Shown here: positions 7,714 to 17,307 of the stretch, in pieces
How the letters are laid out: the number at the start of each line of letters is the position of its first letter
Position numbering within the stretch: position 1 is the stretch's first letter
Assembly (NCBI RefSeq): GCF_902825325.1
Contig: NZ_CADEAR010000003.1
Coordinates: 124,001-188,000, forward strand
Direction of reading: 5' to 3'
DNA from: Brucella tritici
Lineage (GTDB): Bacteria; Pseudomonadota; Alphaproteobacteria; Rhizobiales; Rhizobiaceae
Length of the DNA stretch: 64,000 nucleotides
Notes under the pieces: generated by a model
Seen by the model: only the letters and a program-made list of their open reading frames with translations
Database searches by the model: none
Told to the model about the DNA's origin: nothing
Position numbers and translations under genes: made by a program

Positions 7714-9276
7714 ATGTCAAAATTCGATCTTTCCGCGCTTGAAGCCTTCGTTCATACCATTCCGCAGAATTACAAGGGACCGGGCGGTGCGGTCGCGGTG
7801 CTGAAGGATGGCAAGGTTGTGCTGCGCCATGCATGGGGCTTTGCCGATCTTGCTGCGCGCAAGGCAATGACGCCCGAAACGCGCATGCCGATCTGTTCGG
7901 TCAGCAAGCAGTTCACCTGCGCCGTTCTGCTCGACAGTGTCGGCGAGCCGGAAGTACTTGACGATGCCCTTGCCGCCTATCTCGACAAATTTGCGGAAAA
8001 GCGCCCCAGCGTGCGCGATCTATGCAACAACCAGTCGGGCTTGCGTGACTACTGGGCGCTGACGGTTCTGTGCGGGGCCGATCCGGAAGGCGTTTTTCTG
8101 CCCGAACAGGCGCAAAGCCTGCTGCGCCGCCTGAAGACCACGCATTTTGCACCGGGAACGCATTATTCCTATTGCAACGGCAATTTCCGCATTCTGGCTG
8201 ATCTGATCGAGCAGCATACGGGCCGGTCGCTGGTCGAACTCCTGTCGGAGCGCATTTTCCAGCCTGCTGGTATGAAGACCGCAGAACTTATTCCCGATAC
8301 GGCTCTGTTCAGCGAATGCACCGGCTATGAGGGTGACACGGTGCGCGGCTTCCTGCCTGCCGTCAATCGCCTCCACTGGATGGGAGATGCCGGCATCTGC
8401 GCGTCGCTGGACGACATGATTGCCTGGGAGCAGTTCATCGATGCGACCCGCGACGACGAAAATGGAATCTATCGTCGCCTGAGCGGACCGCAGACTTTCC
8501 GCGATGGTGCATCAGCGCCTTACGGTCTTGGCCTCAAATTCGAGGAAACGGGCGGCAAACGGCTGACCGGCCACGGCGGCGCTCTGCGCGGCTGGCGCTG
8601 CCAGCGCTGGCATTGCGCGAACGAGCGCCTGTCGACAATCGTTATGTTCAATTTTGAAGGCGGCGCGTCCGACGTTGCCTTCAAGCTGATGAATATTGCG
8701 CTTGGCGTTTCCACATCGGAAACGGTCAGGGTCGAAGCCGATGCCGCATGGTTCGGTTCATGGCTTGATCGTGAAACCGGTCTTGTGCTGAGCCTCGAAG
8801 ATGCGGGACGTGGATGCATGAAAGCGCGTTTCGGCACCGGTCCGGAAATCATGGACGTGGTGTGCGAGAACGAAGCGCATTCGTCAATGACCACAATCCG
8901 TCGCGATGGTGATACGATCCATCTGGCGCGTGAAGATGAAAATCTGAGCCTGACGATGCAGCGCCTGAAAGGTGCGGCGAAGCAGGATATTGCGGGGCGT
9001 TATCGCAGCGACGAACTTGATGCCGATCTTTTGATCGCCAATGAGGGCGGTGCTTTCTACGGAGCTTTTGAAGGATTTCTCGGCAAGAGCGATATGTATT
9101 CGCTCTATGAGACGGGACCGGATGCCTGGCTGCTGCCGGTGCAGCGCTCGATGGATGCGCCGTCACCGGGCGAATGGAAACTTGTCTTCCATCGGGATGC
9201 CAAAGGCGAGATAACAGGGATGACCGTCGGCTGCTGGCTGGCACGGCATGTGGACTACAGGAGAATTCAGGAATGA
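7714..9276 (+). CDS. dap: D-aminopeptidase (penicillin-recognising serine hydrolase)
   Basis: 520 residues, recognised as the D-stereospecific aminopeptidase Dap of Ochrobactrum anthropi (EC 3.4.11.19), which releases N-terminal D-amino acids, mainly D-Ala, from amides and peptides. The N-terminal beta-lactamase-like domain carries S-V-S-K with Ser62 and Lys65, the Tyr motif H-Y-S-Y-C-N-G-N (about 150-157) and the G-H-G-G motif (about 286-289). Two C-terminal eight-strand barrel domains follow, as in the known structure. ATG 7714 gives exactly the known N-terminus (M-S-K-F-D) and numbering. No signal peptide is seen, so it is probably cytoplasmic. Its stop overlaps the OsmC start (ATGA at 9273-9276). 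Confidence 0.95.
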   Translation: MSKFDLSALEAFVHTIPQNYKGPGGAVAVLKDGKVVLRHAWGFADLAARKAMTPETRMPICSVSKQFTCAVLLDSVGEPEVLDDALAAYLDKFAEKRPSVRDLCNNQSGLRDYWALTVLCGADPEGVFLPEQAQSLLRRLKTTHFAPGTHYSYCNGNFRILADLIEQHTGRSLVELLSERIFQPAGMKTAELIPDTALFSECTGYEGDTVRGFLPAVNRLHWMGDAGICASLDDMIAWEQFIDATRDDENGIYRRLSGPQTFRDGASAPYGLGLKFEETGGKRLTGHGGALRGWRCQRWHCANERLSTIVMFNFEGGASDVAFKLMNIALGVSTSETVRVEADAAWFGSWLDRETGLVLSLEDAGRGCMKARFGTGPEIMDVVCENEAHSSMTTIRRDGDTIHLAREDENLSLTMQRLKGAAKQDIAGRYRSDELDADLLIANEGGAFYGAFEGFLGKSDMYSLYETGPDAWLLPVQRSMDAPSPGEWKLVFHRDAKGEITGMTVGCWLARHVDYRRIQE

Positions 9277-9695
9277 GCGAACTGAAAGTCAGAACCCGCG
9301 AGACGGGCGCCGTCGCCGAAATGCCACACGGAAAGCTCCCCGTCATCACCACGCCGACCGGCGGCGTGGTTGAAATCGTCACCAGTGTCAGTCAGGCAGG
9401 CTTCAACCCACTCGACCTTATCTATTCGTCAGTTGCGGCCTGTATGGCGTTGAGTGCGCGCATTGCCGCGACCAAGCTCGAACTGAAGGAAAAGCTGACC
9501 AATGTGCGGGTGGAAGTGAAGGGCGACAAGGCGCATGAAGGGCCGTCGCGTATCGAACGGTTTGACATCACCTTTCATTTCGACGGCGACCTGACGGACG
9601 ATGAAAAACATCGCCTTGCCGAAATGGCGGAGGAAATCTGCACCGTCAGTAATACGCTGCGCGGCGAGCCGCAGTTTGATCTGAAGGTATCGTAA
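9273..9695 (+). CDS. OsmC-family peroxide-reducing protein
   Basis: 140-residue OsmC/Ohr-fold protein. The two conserved redox cysteines are visible in [10 protein letters not shown] (about residue 53) and E-E-I-C-T-V-S-N (about 125). The family reduces organic peroxides through a Cys pair fed by lipoylated or thiol donors. It starts within the dap stop codon (ATGA overlap), so the two are translationally coupled; the link to D-peptide hydrolysis is not obvious. Its stop codon lies in a hairpin shared with the convergent GntR gene. Confidence 0.85.
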   Translation: MSELKVRTRETGAVAEMPHGKLPVITTPTGGVVEIVTSVSQAGFNPLDLIYSSVAACMALSARIAATKLELKEKLTNVRVEVKGDKAHEGPSRIERFDITFHFDGDLTDDEKHRLAEMAEEICTVSNTLRGEPQFDLKVS

Positions 9696-9705
9696 CCTTC
9701 AGATC
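9678..9705. terminator. Hairpin covering two convergent stop codons
   Basis: Perfect inverted repeat GATCTGAAGGT (9678-9688) and ACCTTCAGATC (9695-9705) around a six-base loop. It contains the stop codon of the OsmC gene and that of the opposing GntR gene. There is no T-run on either side, so it is not a classical terminator, but the position suggests a bidirectional 3'-end structure. Confidence 0.55.
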
Positions 9706-10424
9706 ACATCCCGGATGCGTTCGACGCCGACTTTGATGACGTTTTCCATGGCCAGACGCGCCTTTGTGGGATCACGCGATGCAATGGCATGTGCGATACG
9801 CAGGTGATTGGCCGCGCATTCGGTAATGCCCTCCCGCGAAGTCGCCGGTGAAGACAACTGAAACGAGACTGCGAGCGCGGCTTCGATCAAGCCGCTCACC
9901 GAACGCATGAACGGGTTGCCGGACATGCGGGCAACGGCAAGATGGAATTCCAGATCGACCTTGGCAATGGATTCCGGCGTGTGGTTCGAATCGTCGAACT
10001 TGGCGGCGAGCGCGTAAAGCTCGACAATTTCGTCGCTGGAAGCGCGCTCTGCGGCTGCGGCTGCGGCTGCCGGTTCCAGCGCCATGCGCATTTCGGCCAG
10101 ATGGTCCACGAAGACTTCATCGAAGCCCGCCTCGAACCGCCATGTCAGCACGTCGGGATCGAAGAAGTTCCAGCTGGCATGGCCCAGAACGCGCGTGCCG
10201 ACCTTGGCCTTGGGTTCGATGAGGCGCTTGGCGGCAAGGGTTTTCATTGCCTCGCGCAGAACCGTGCGGGATACGCCGAAGCGCAGCGACAATTCATGAT
10301 CGCCGGGAAGAATGGACCCTTCGGGAATGGTGCCCGCGACGATGCCACGGCCCAACTCGCCCACTACGACTGCGTGGCTGTTATGGCGCTTGCGTCCGGT
10401 TATGGCCGTTTCCAGCAATCCCAA
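9699..10424 (-). CDS. GntR/FadR-subfamily (FCD) regulator of the sugar importer operon
   Basis: 241 residues: winged helix (about 15-75; L-S-L-R-F-G-V-S-R-T-V-L-R-E-A-M-K) and an all-helical FCD ligand domain (about 105-230) with the metal-type residues E-F-H and later H of this family. It starts at TTG (10422-10424) with AGGAGG six bases upstream, one base after the permease stop, so it is the last gene of the five-gene importer operon. FCD regulators often sense sugar acids; control of the divergent sugar-oxidation genes at 15.4-19.3 kb is inferred. Confidence 0.85.
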   Translation of the reverse strand: MGLLETAITGRKRHNSHAVVVGELGRGIVAGTIPEGSILPGDHELSLRFGVSRTVLREAMKTLAAKRLIEPKAKVGTRVLGHASWNFFDPDVLTWRFEAGFDEVFVDHLAEMRMALEPAAAAAAAERASSDEIVELYALAAKFDDSNHTPESIAKVDLEFHLAVARMSGNPFMRSVSGLIEAALAVSFQLSSPATSREGITECAANHLRIAHAIASRDPTKARLAMENVIKVGVERIRDVI

Positions 10425-10425
10425 T

Positions 10426-11412
10426 TCAGGCCTCCTTCATGCGTTGCCGCGCCAGTCTTAGATCGGAGAACCATACAAGTCCTCGTTGCAGAGCAATGAA
10501 CAGGAACAGCAATATACCGATTGCTATTTTGGTCCACCAGGAAGACAGCGTGCCGTCGAAAACAATGTAGGTCTGGATCAGCCCCTGTATCAGAATGCCG
10601 ACAAATGTTCCGGCCACAAGGCCGGCACCGCCTGTCAGCAAGGTCCCGCCGATCACCACCGATGCGATGGCGTCCAGTTCAACCCCCACCGTCGCCAGCG
10701 AATAGCCGGACGAGGTATAAAGCGTATAGACGATCCCGGCGAGGCCGGAAAGGATACCCGACATCGTATAGATGCCGATTGTGGTGCGGGCAATCGGAAC
10801 GCCCATCAGTTCAGCCGACTGCTGGTTGCCGCCCAGCGCATAGATATTGGCACCGAAGCGCGTGCGATGGGCGATGATGCCGCCGACGATGAAGACTGCA
10901 AGCATGACCATGGCGATGAATGTCAGCCTGCCGCCGCCCGGCAGGCGGAAATAGAGCCCTTGCAAGGTGTCGAGAAACGGATGCGCGATGGGCACGGATT
11001 GCGTCGAGATAAGGAAGGCCGCGCCGCGTGCCAGAAACATGCCCGCAAGCGTTGCCACGAAAGGTGGAATCCGCAAGAAATGGATCATCATGCCCATCCA
11101 CGCCCCGAACAATGCCGCGATCACCAGAATGAGCGCGAAAGCCACAAGCGGATGGACGCCGAACTGCCCGACGAGCACGGCAACGAAGACGCTGGTGAAG
11201 GCGATGACCGAGCCGACCGACAGGTCGATGCCGCCGGAGAGGATCACGAATGTCATGCCGACGGCGGCAATGCCGAGAAAGGCATTGTCGGTCAGAAGAT
11301 TGCCGATCACCCGCGTCGACAGCATATTCGGAAACTGGATGATGCAGATCGCATAGGCGAGCAAAAAGATTGCAACCGTGGTCAGAAAAGGCAGATTGCG
11401 CAGTGCTTTCAT
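10426..11412 (-). CDS. yjfF: Sugar ABC transporter permease, YjfF type
   Basis: 328-residue inner-membrane permease of the BPD_transp_2 (RbsC-like) family with eight to ten hydrophobic segments. The signature G-G-I-D-L-S-V-G-S appears near residue 65 and I-A-S-V-V-I-G-G-T-L-L-T-G-G-A-G near 250. In the YtfQ-YtfR-YtfT-YjfF system of E. coli, which imports galactofuranose, the second permease occupies this position. It overlaps the upstream permease gene by ATGA (11409-11412), indicating translational coupling. Confidence 0.85.
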   Translation of the reverse strand: MKALRNLPFLTTVAIFLLAYAICIIQFPNMLSTRVIGNLLTDNAFLGIAAVGMTFVILSGGIDLSVGSVIAFTSVFVAVLVGQFGVHPLVAFALILVIAALFGAWMGMMIHFLRIPPFVATLAGMFLARGAAFLISTQSVPIAHPFLDTLQGLYFRLPGGGRLTFIAMVMLAVFIVGGIIAHRTRFGANIYALGGNQQSAELMGVPIARTTIGIYTMSGILSGLAGIVYTLYTSSGYSLATVGVELDAIASVVIGGTLLTGGAGLVAGTFVGILIQGLIQTYIVFDGTLSSWWTKIAIGILLFLFIALQRGLVWFSDLRLARQRMKEA

Positions 11413-12452
11413 TGCCGTGCTCCCTGCTGGCTCTGGTGAACCGGATTGGCTCCATTGCCCTTGCGCTCCGAGCGCAGGAAGGTAATGAGCTGCACAATGG
11501 CCGGTGACTGGAAGGTGAGCACGATCACGATGATGACGGCCTTGATGATGAGGTTGAATTCCGGCGGAAAGCCCGCCATAAGGATGCCTGTGTTGATCGA
11601 CTGGATGATGAGCGCACCGAGAAGCGAGGCCATGATCGAGAAGCGCCCGCCATTAAGTGAGGTGCCGCCGATGACGACGGCCAGAATGGCGTCGAGTTCA
11701 AGCCACAGCCCGGCATTGTTGGCATCCGCGCCGCGAATATCCGCCGCCGCAATCAGCCCCGCAAGGGCAGCGCCGACGCCAGAAACCGCATAGACGCTGA
11801 ACAGCAGGAACCTCGCCTTGACGCCCGCCAGCATGGCGGCGCGCCGATTGATGCCGGTTGCTTCAATCAGAAAGCCGAGAGCGCTGGAACGCACCGCGAT
11901 ACCGACTACCAGCCCGGCGAAAATCCAGATCAGCACGGGGATGGGTATGCCGAGAAATGCGCCGGAGCCAAGCGCTGCAAAGGAATCATTGTTGAAAGTC
12001 AGGATCGCGCCTTCGGTGATAAGCTGTGCGATGCCGCGACCTGCCACCATCAGGATAAGCGTCGCGATGATCGGCTGAATATCGAAGACTGCAACCAGAA
12101 AGCCGTTCCACAAGCCACACAGAAGGCCAACGCCAAGCGCTGCCGGAATCACAATTGCAAGCGGATAGCCTGCAACGATGAGTGACGCGGCAAAAGCGCC
12201 GCTGATTGCCATGACCGCACCGACCGACAAATCGATGCCGCGCGTTGCGATTACCAGCGTCATGCCAACGGCCAGAATAGCGACGGGTGCGGCGCGCACC
12301 AGAATATCGATCAGGCTGCCATAGAGCCGTCCGTTTTGGAACGAGATGTCGAGAAAGCCCGGCGCGATGATAGTGTTTGCCACCAGAATGAGCACAAGGG
12401 CAGCCAGTTGGGGGCTAAGTCTTTTGAGTTTTCTGGTCATGCGGGCAATCAT
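11409..12452 (-). CDS. ytfT: Sugar ABC transporter permease, YtfT type
   Basis: 347-residue RbsC-family permease with the R-G-I-D-L-S-V-G-A motif near residue 70 and A-V-V-I-G-G-T-S-L-N-G-G near 260. It pairs with the next gene to form the membrane channel of a YtfQRT/YjfF-like sugar importer. Both ends overlap neighbours by four bases (ATGA at 12449-12452 and 11409-11412), so the ATPase and both permeases are translated as one coupled unit. Confidence 0.85.
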   Translation of the reverse strand: MIARMTRKLKRLSPQLAALVLILVANTIIAPGFLDISFQNGRLYGSLIDILVRAAPVAILAVGMTLVIATRGIDLSVGAVMAISGAFAASLIVAGYPLAIVIPAALGVGLLCGLWNGFLVAVFDIQPIIATLILMVAGRGIAQLITEGAILTFNNDSFAALGSGAFLGIPIPVLIWIFAGLVVGIAVRSSALGFLIEATGINRRAAMLAGVKARFLLFSVYAVSGVGAALAGLIAAADIRGADANNAGLWLELDAILAVVIGGTSLNGGRFSIMASLLGALIIQSINTGILMAGFPPEFNLIIKAVIIVIVLTFQSPAIVQLITFLRSERKGNGANPVHQSQQGARQ

Positions 12453-13996
12453 GCTGCAGCTTCCTTTTCACTTCCGGTCTCAGCGATTGCACGCACGATA
12501 TTGTCGGCAGTGATTTCCTCGCCCTTCAGTTCCGCCACATGGCGACGATCGGATAGGACGATGACGCGATTGGCAACGGCAGCAAGCTCCTCGAATTCCG
12601 AAGAGATGATGACCAGCGACATGCCATCGGCGCAAAGTTCTCCGATGAGCTTGAGGATTTCAGCATGAGCGCCGATGTCGATACCGCGCGTCGGCTCGTC
12701 GAGGATCAGCAGGCGAGGATCGGTGGCGAGCCAGCGGGCCAGAATGGCCTTCTGCTGGTTGCCGCCGGACAGGAATTTGATCGGCTTGTCAGGATCGGGC
12801 GGACGAATATCCAGCGCCTTGATGTAGCGTTGGGCAAGCGCCGTCTTTTCGCGCGAGGAAATGGGTCTGGACCAGCCGCGCTTCGCCTGAACGGCGAGCG
12901 CAATGTTTTCTGCCATCGAGAAATCACCGATGATGCCGTCGGTCTTGCGCTCTTCCGGGCAGAAAGCGAAGCGCTCCGAAATGGCGGCGACGGGCGAGGG
13001 AAGCCTGGTTTCCTTTCCGTCGACGGTCAAGGTGCCGCTATCGGTCTGATCGACGCCGAACATCAAAAGAGCAGTTTCGGTGCGGCCGGAACCGAGCAGC
13101 CCGGCAATGCCGACGGCTTCTCCCGGCTTGATCGAGAGATCGAATGGCGCCACGCTACCCTTCTTGCCGAAGCCTGCAAAGCGGATCGGGGCCACTGTAT
13201 CGCGACTTACTTCCTCGGTGAGCTGGCGGCGCACGGTTTCCTGCAACTGGTGGCCGAGCATCATGGAAATCAGATCGGTGCGCGGCAGTTCCGACAGGTT
13301 GCGGCTGCCGACCAACCGTCCGTTGCGCAGCACGGTGGCACAATCAGCGATGGCGTAGACCTGATCCAGAAAATGGGTGATGACGACGATGCCGAGGCCT
13401 TCGGCCTTCAGCTGGCGTAGCACGCCGAACAGCATCTCGACTTCGCGGGCATCGAGGCTGGCGGTTGGTTCATCGAGAACCAGCACCTTGCCGGAAAGAT
13501 CGACGGCGCGCGCAATCGCGATGATCTGGCGGATGGCGACCGAATAGGCGGACAGAGGCGCGCCGACATCGATGGTAAGGCCGTAGCGGGAAAGGAGTTT
13601 CGCCGCATCTTTTTCCATCCGGCCCCGGTCAACCAGCCCGAAACGTTTCGGCTGGCGCCCCAGAAACAGGTTTTCGGCGACCGTCAGATTTTCGAGAAGG
13701 TTGACCTCCTGATAGACTGTGCCGATGCCGAGCGTCTGCGCTTCCGCCACAGAGGCGGGCGCAATCGGCTGGCCCTCAAGCAGGATCGCCCCGTCGAAGC
13801 CGTGATAGGCACCGGTCAATATCTTGATGAGCGTGGATTTGCCCGCACCGTTTTCGCCGAGCAGTGCATGGATTTCACCCCGGTTGAGCGTGAAATCGAC
13901 ATGGTCGAGCGCGGTCACGCCCAGGAAGGATTTGGTGATCGAGCGGGCTTCAAGAAGCGGCATTGCGGCCGCCGATGGAGCGTCTTTTGCAGCCAT
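12449..13996 (-). CDS. ytfR: Sugar ABC transporter ATP-binding protein, two-domain YtfR type
   Basis: 515-residue ATPase made of two fused ABC domains, typical of ribose/galactose-type importers. Domain 1 has Walker A G-E-N-G-A-G-K-S-T (about 47) and Walker B L-V-L-D-E-P-T-A-S. Domain 2 has a degenerate Walker A (G-L-L-G-S-G-R-T), signature L-S-G-G-N-Q-Q-K and Walker B L-L-I-L-D-E-P-T. Start 13996 is preferred because GGAAG lies six bases upstream; an in-frame ATG at 14014 has a poorer site. The second nucleotide site is normally impaired in this family. Confidence 0.9.
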   Translation of the reverse strand: MAAKDAPSAAAMPLLEARSITKSFLGVTALDHVDFTLNRGEIHALLGENGAGKSTLIKILTGAYHGFDGAILLEGQPIAPASVAEAQTLGIGTVYQEVNLLENLTVAENLFLGRQPKRFGLVDRGRMEKDAAKLLSRYGLTIDVGAPLSAYSVAIRQIIAIARAVDLSGKVLVLDEPTASLDAREVEMLFGVLRQLKAEGLGIVVITHFLDQVYAIADCATVLRNGRLVGSRNLSELPRTDLISMMLGHQLQETVRRQLTEEVSRDTVAPIRFAGFGKKGSVAPFDLSIKPGEAVGIAGLLGSGRTETALLMFGVDQTDSGTLTVDGKETRLPSPVAAISERFAFCPEERKTDGIIGDFSMAENIALAVQAKRGWSRPISSREKTALAQRYIKALDIRPPDPDKPIKFLSGGNQQKAILARWLATDPRLLILDEPTRGIDIGAHAEILKLIGELCADGMSLVIISSEFEELAAVANRVIVLSDRRHVAELKGEEITADNIVRAIAETGSEKEAAA

Positions 13997-14065
13997 GGCA
14001 GTCTTCCATTGCATTTTGCAAAGGTCATTCCGGGCCGCGATAGCCGCGGCCCGAGGACGAGAGGA

Positions 14066-15025
14066 TCAGTAGCCGAGACCCTTCTTGGCTTCATAGACGG
14101 CCTTCGGATCGTCAGCCTGCGTGTAGAGCTTCGATTCCGTCTGGATCCACTTCGGCGGAACAGTGCCTTTGTCCTTGAAGGCTTCAATCGCGTCGAATGC
14201 CGGGCCTGCCATGTTCGGCGTCAACTCGACGGTCGCGTTGGCTTCGCCATTGGCCATGGCCTGGAAGATATCCGGCACGGAGTCGATCGATACGATCTTG
14301 ATCTCGGTGCCCGGCTTCAAACCAGCTTCCTTGATGGCCTGAATGGCGCCGACGGCCATGTCGTCATTGTGGGCATAGACGGCGCAGATATTCTTGCCGC
14401 CACCTTCGGCCTTGATGAAGCTTTCCATGACTTCCTTGCCCTTGGTGCGGGTGAAGTCACCGGTCTGCGAGCGGGAAATCTTGATGTTGTCGTGTCCCTT
14501 GATCGCTTCCTCGAAGCCCTTCTTGCGGTTGATCGCTGGCGAGGAGCCGGTGGTGCCCTGCAGCTCGACGACATTGCACGGCTTGTCGCCCACATCCTTC
14601 ACCAGCCAGTCGCCCGCGACCTTGCCCTCATGGACCTGATCGGAGGTAACGGCGGTCAGATAAAGGTCTTCTGGCGAATCGATCTGGCGGTCGAGCAGAA
14701 CGACCGGAATTTCCGCTTCCTTGGCTTCCTTCAAAACAGCGTCCCAGCCGGTGGATACCACTGGGGCGATCAGGATTGCATCGACGCCCTGCGCGATGAA
14801 GCCACGCACGGCCTTGATCTGGTTTTCCTGCTTCTGCTGGGCATCGGCAAATTTCAGCGTATAGCCGCGCTTTTCGGCTTCCTGCTTGGTCAGGGCGGTT
14901 TCTGCGGCGCGCCAGCCTGACTCCGAACCGATCTGCGAAAAGCCGACTGTCAGCGATGCGGCAGATGCGCTCGAAATCAGGGCAAATGAAAATGCGGCCG
15001 TCAGGGCCGTCAAACTGCGTTTCAT
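14066..15025 (-). CDS. ytfQ: YtfQ-like periplasmic sugar-binding protein
   Basis: 319 residues with a signal peptide ending A-S-A-A (about residue 22) and a periplasmic-binding-protein type 1 (Peripla_BP_4) body: V-G-F-S-Q-I-G-S-E-S-G-W at the start, G-V-D-A-I-L-I-A-P-V near 80 and A-V-Y-A-H-N-D-D-M-A near 215. This matches the YtfQ group, which binds galactofuranose or galactose and also arabinose-type sugars in related systems. GGGAGG lies seven bases upstream of ATG. First gene of the importer operon. Exact ligand inferred. Confidence 0.85.
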   Translation of the reverse strand: MKRSLTALTAAFSFALISSASAASLTVGFSQIGSESGWRAAETALTKQEAEKRGYTLKFADAQQKQENQIKAVRGFIAQGVDAILIAPVVSTGWDAVLKEAKEAEIPVVLLDRQIDSPEDLYLTAVTSDQVHEGKVAGDWLVKDVGDKPCNVVELQGTTGSSPAINRKKGFEEAIKGHDNIKISRSQTGDFTRTKGKEVMESFIKAEGGGKNICAVYAHNDDMAVGAIQAIKEAGLKPGTEIKIVSIDSVPDIFQAMANGEANATVELTPNMAGPAFDAIEAFKDKGTVPPKWIQTESKLYTQADDPKAVYEAKKGLGY

Positions 15026-15140
15026 GATAGTTCCTCCCAGTAAGGCCCTCCCGGCCTTCGCATTTATGAAGCATATAATATTACTTTATGGCAAGCGTCT
15101 TTCGGTGCTTCCTGATGAAATGTCGGTGCGACAAACGCGC

Positions 15141-15270
15141 AATAGTCACATTTATAAATGTAAAACAAAGGCTTGTATTCGCTTTGTCTCTGTGGTCTTT
15201 GCGAACTGCCCCAATGGGGGCGGCAGCTCGCTTGACAAAGCGGGTTGCGGCAAAATAGTCATATTAATAA
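15141..15270. promoter_or_regulatory. Divergent promoter region with repeated candidate operators
   Basis: The 330-base gap 15026-15355 separates the importer from the sugar-oxidation genes. It holds AATAGTCACATTTATAA (15141-15157) and, 113 bases on, AATAGTCATATTAATAA (15254-15270), near-identical 17-mers in the same orientation. The first overlaps a perfect 14-base palindrome, ACATTTATAAATGT (15148-15161). The GntR protein at the end of the importer operon is the obvious candidate ligand. Not matched to any published motif. Confidence 0.45.
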
Positions 15271-15355
15271 CCCGAACCGTAAAATGGCGCCTTATGGCGT
15301 TTTTCAATCGGTCGGGGTGAATTCCGCAGTGGGTATGCGGAAAATGGGAGGTTTG

Positions 15356-16363
15356 ATGTTACGTCTGGTCCAGTTCCGCGATGAAAGCGGAGAAATGCGT
15401 GTGGCTGCCTGCAATGACGAGGGAGCGGCGCATGTCGTCAAGGGCGTGGCAACGACCTATGAGCTGGCCTCGGCGGCAATTGCAGCGGGTATCAGCCTTG
15501 AAGAACAGGTAGTACGCAGCGGTAATGGCGATGCTGTAGATATTGAAGCCGCTCTGGCTGCGGGCCGCGTCGGCCTGCCGATTACCCATGCCGATCCGGC
15601 GCATTTGATTGTTGCCGGTACAGGCTTGACGCATCTGGGTTCAGCTGACGGTCGCGACAAGATGCACAAGGCCGCGCAAGCCGCCGAAAAGCCGACCGAT
15701 TCCATGCGCATGTTCCTGATGGGCGTCGAGGGCGGCAAGCCGAAGCCGGGCCAGACCGGTGTGCAGCCGGAATGGTTCTACAAGGGTGACGGTTCGGCGC
15801 TTGTGGCAACCGGCGGTGAACTGGTTTCGCCTTCCTTTGCCGAAGATGGCGGTGAAGAGCCGGAACTGGCCGGCATTTACCTGATTGGCCCGGACGGTAC
15901 GCCGTTCCGGCTTGGTTTCTGCCTTGCCAATGAGTTCTCCGACCACGTGACCGAAAAGCAGAACTATCTCTGGCTCGCCCATTCCAAGTTGCGCCAGGCC
16001 GCGTTGGGGCCGGAACTCTATGTCGGCGCGTTACCGGACCATGTGGAAGGCGTTTCGCGTATTCGTCGCGGCGATGAGATAATCTTTGAAAAGCCGTTCT
16101 TGTCGGGCGAAGCGAACATGTCGCACACAATCGCCAATCTGGAATATCATCATTTCAAATATGAGCTGTTCCGCCGTCCGGGCGATATTCATGTCCACTT
16201 CTTTGGCACGGCAACCTTGTCGTTTTCGGAGGGTGTGAAGACGGAAGCTGGCGACCGGTTCGAGATTTCCGCCAAGCCATTCCGCTATCCGCTGGTCAAC
16301 ACGCTCGCTGAGGCGACAAAGGCACAGGCTGCGGCAGAGAAAGTCGCCGTCAGTGCATTGTGA
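15356..16363 (+). CDS. AraD1/GguC-family sugar-acid dehydratase-like protein
   Basis: 335 residues. ATG 15356 is chosen because GGGAGG (15346-15351) precedes it. The C-terminal half (about 170-330) has the fumarylacetoacetate-hydrolase-like fold (L-G-F-C-L-A-N-E-F-S-D-H; R-P-G-D-I-H-V-H-F-F-G-T). The family is annotated as AraD1 or GguC; proposed members convert 2-keto-3-deoxy-L-arabinonate to 2-oxoglutarate semialdehyde in oxidative arabinose degradation. It starts a three-gene operon with a sugar dehydrogenase and an IlvD/Edd dehydratase, which supports that role. Sequence family firm, exact substrate inferred. Confidence 0.75.
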   Translation: MLRLVQFRDESGEMRVAACNDEGAAHVVKGVATTYELASAAIAAGISLEEQVVRSGNGDAVDIEAALAAGRVGLPITHADPAHLIVAGTGLTHLGSADGRDKMHKAAQAAEKPTDSMRMFLMGVEGGKPKPGQTGVQPEWFYKGDGSALVATGGELVSPSFAEDGGEEPELAGIYLIGPDGTPFRLGFCLANEFSDHVTEKQNYLWLAHSKLRQAALGPELYVGALPDHVEGVSRIRRGDEIIFEKPFLSGEANMSHTIANLEYHHFKYELFRRPGDIHVHFFGTATLSFSEGVKTEAGDRFEISAKPFRYPLVNTLAEATKAQAAAEKVAVSAL

Positions 16364-17307
16364 GTAGCAAGATGCCAGCTTCGTCCAACATCGCATTAGC
16401 AATTGTCGGTCTTGGCAAGATCGCGCGCGACCAGCATCTACCGTCCATCGAGGCGGTGGACGGTATCGCGCTGGCCGCTGTCGCCAGCCGCAATGCCGGT
16501 CTGGATGGTGTGCCGTCTTTTACGGATATCGACCAGCTGTTGGCATCCGGTGTGGCCATCGACGCCGTATCGCTGTGCACCCCGCCGCAGGGGCGCTTTA
16601 CGCAGGCCTATGCCGCGTTGAAAGCACGCAAGCATGTGATGCTGGAAAAGCCGCCTGGCGCGACTATTTCGGAAGTACAGGCACTAGAGCGCCTTGCGCA
16701 AGCGGAAGAAGTGACGCTTTACGCCACGTGGCATTCACGCGAGGCGGCAGCGGTCGAACCGGCACGTGAATTCCTGAAAGATGCGGAAATCCACTCAGTT
16801 TCGGTCACGTGGAAAGAGGATGTCCGCCACTGGCATCCCGGACAGCAATGGATCTGGGAACCGGGCGGGCTCGGTGTGTTCGATCCTGGCATCAATGCGC
16901 TTTCCATTGTCACGCATATCCTGCCGCAACGCTTCTTCCTGACGCAGTCCGATCTGTACTTTCCTGAAAACCGTGCGGCACCCATTGCAGCCGACCTCCA
17001 GTTTCAGACCGAAAGCGGCATTCCGGTTTCGTTCGAACTGGATTGGCGTCAAACCGGACCGCAGACCTGGGACATTCGTGTGGAGACCGACAAGGGCACG
17101 GTTCTGCTCAGCCATGGCGGCAGTCGCCTGACCATTGCCGGGACCGAGAAAATGGCCGAGCCGGACCGCGAATATCAACGACTTTACAAGCGTTTCGTGC
17201 AATTGATCGGCACGGGGCGTTCGGATGTCGATCTCGCTCCGCTGACCCATGTGGCCGATGCGTTTCTGCTCGGAAAGCGGCATGTCGTCGAAGCATTTGA
17301 AGATTAA
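16360..17307 (+). CDS. Gfo/Idh/MocA sugar 1-dehydrogenase (galactose/arabinose type)
   Basis: 315 residues from GTG 16360, which overlaps the previous stop (GTGA); ATG 16372 is an alternative. The N-terminal Rossmann fold has V-G-L-G-K-I-A-R-D-Q-H near residue 16, and E-K-P-P-G near 95 carries the catalytic Lys of the family. D-galactose 1-dehydrogenases and L-arabinose 1-dehydrogenases share exactly this opening, oxidising the sugar to the 1,4-lactone with NAD(P)+. Position between AraD1-like and IlvD/Edd-like genes fits the first step of that pathway. The stop codon is the left edge of a palindromic repeat. Confidence 0.82.
   Translation: MSSKMPASSNIALAIVGLGKIARDQHLPSIEAVDGIALAAVASRNAGLDGVPSFTDIDQLLASGVAIDAVSLCTPPQGRFTQAYAALKARKHVMLEKPPGATISEVQALERLAQAEEVTLYATWHSREAAAVEPAREFLKDAEIHSVSVTWKEDVRHWHPGQQWIWEPGGLGVFDPGINALSIVTHILPQRFFLTQSDLYFPENRAAPIAADLQFQTESGIPVSFELDWRQTGPQTWDIRVETDKGTVLLSHGGSRLTIAGTEKMAEPDREYQRLYKRFVQLIGTGRSDVDLAPLTHVADAFLLGKRHVVEAFED

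Noticed and set aside
13802-14920. 372-codon plus-strand frame opposite ytfR and ytfQ
   Set aside because: It spans the end of one gene and most of another on the opposite strand, with no family similarity; codon-bias shadow.
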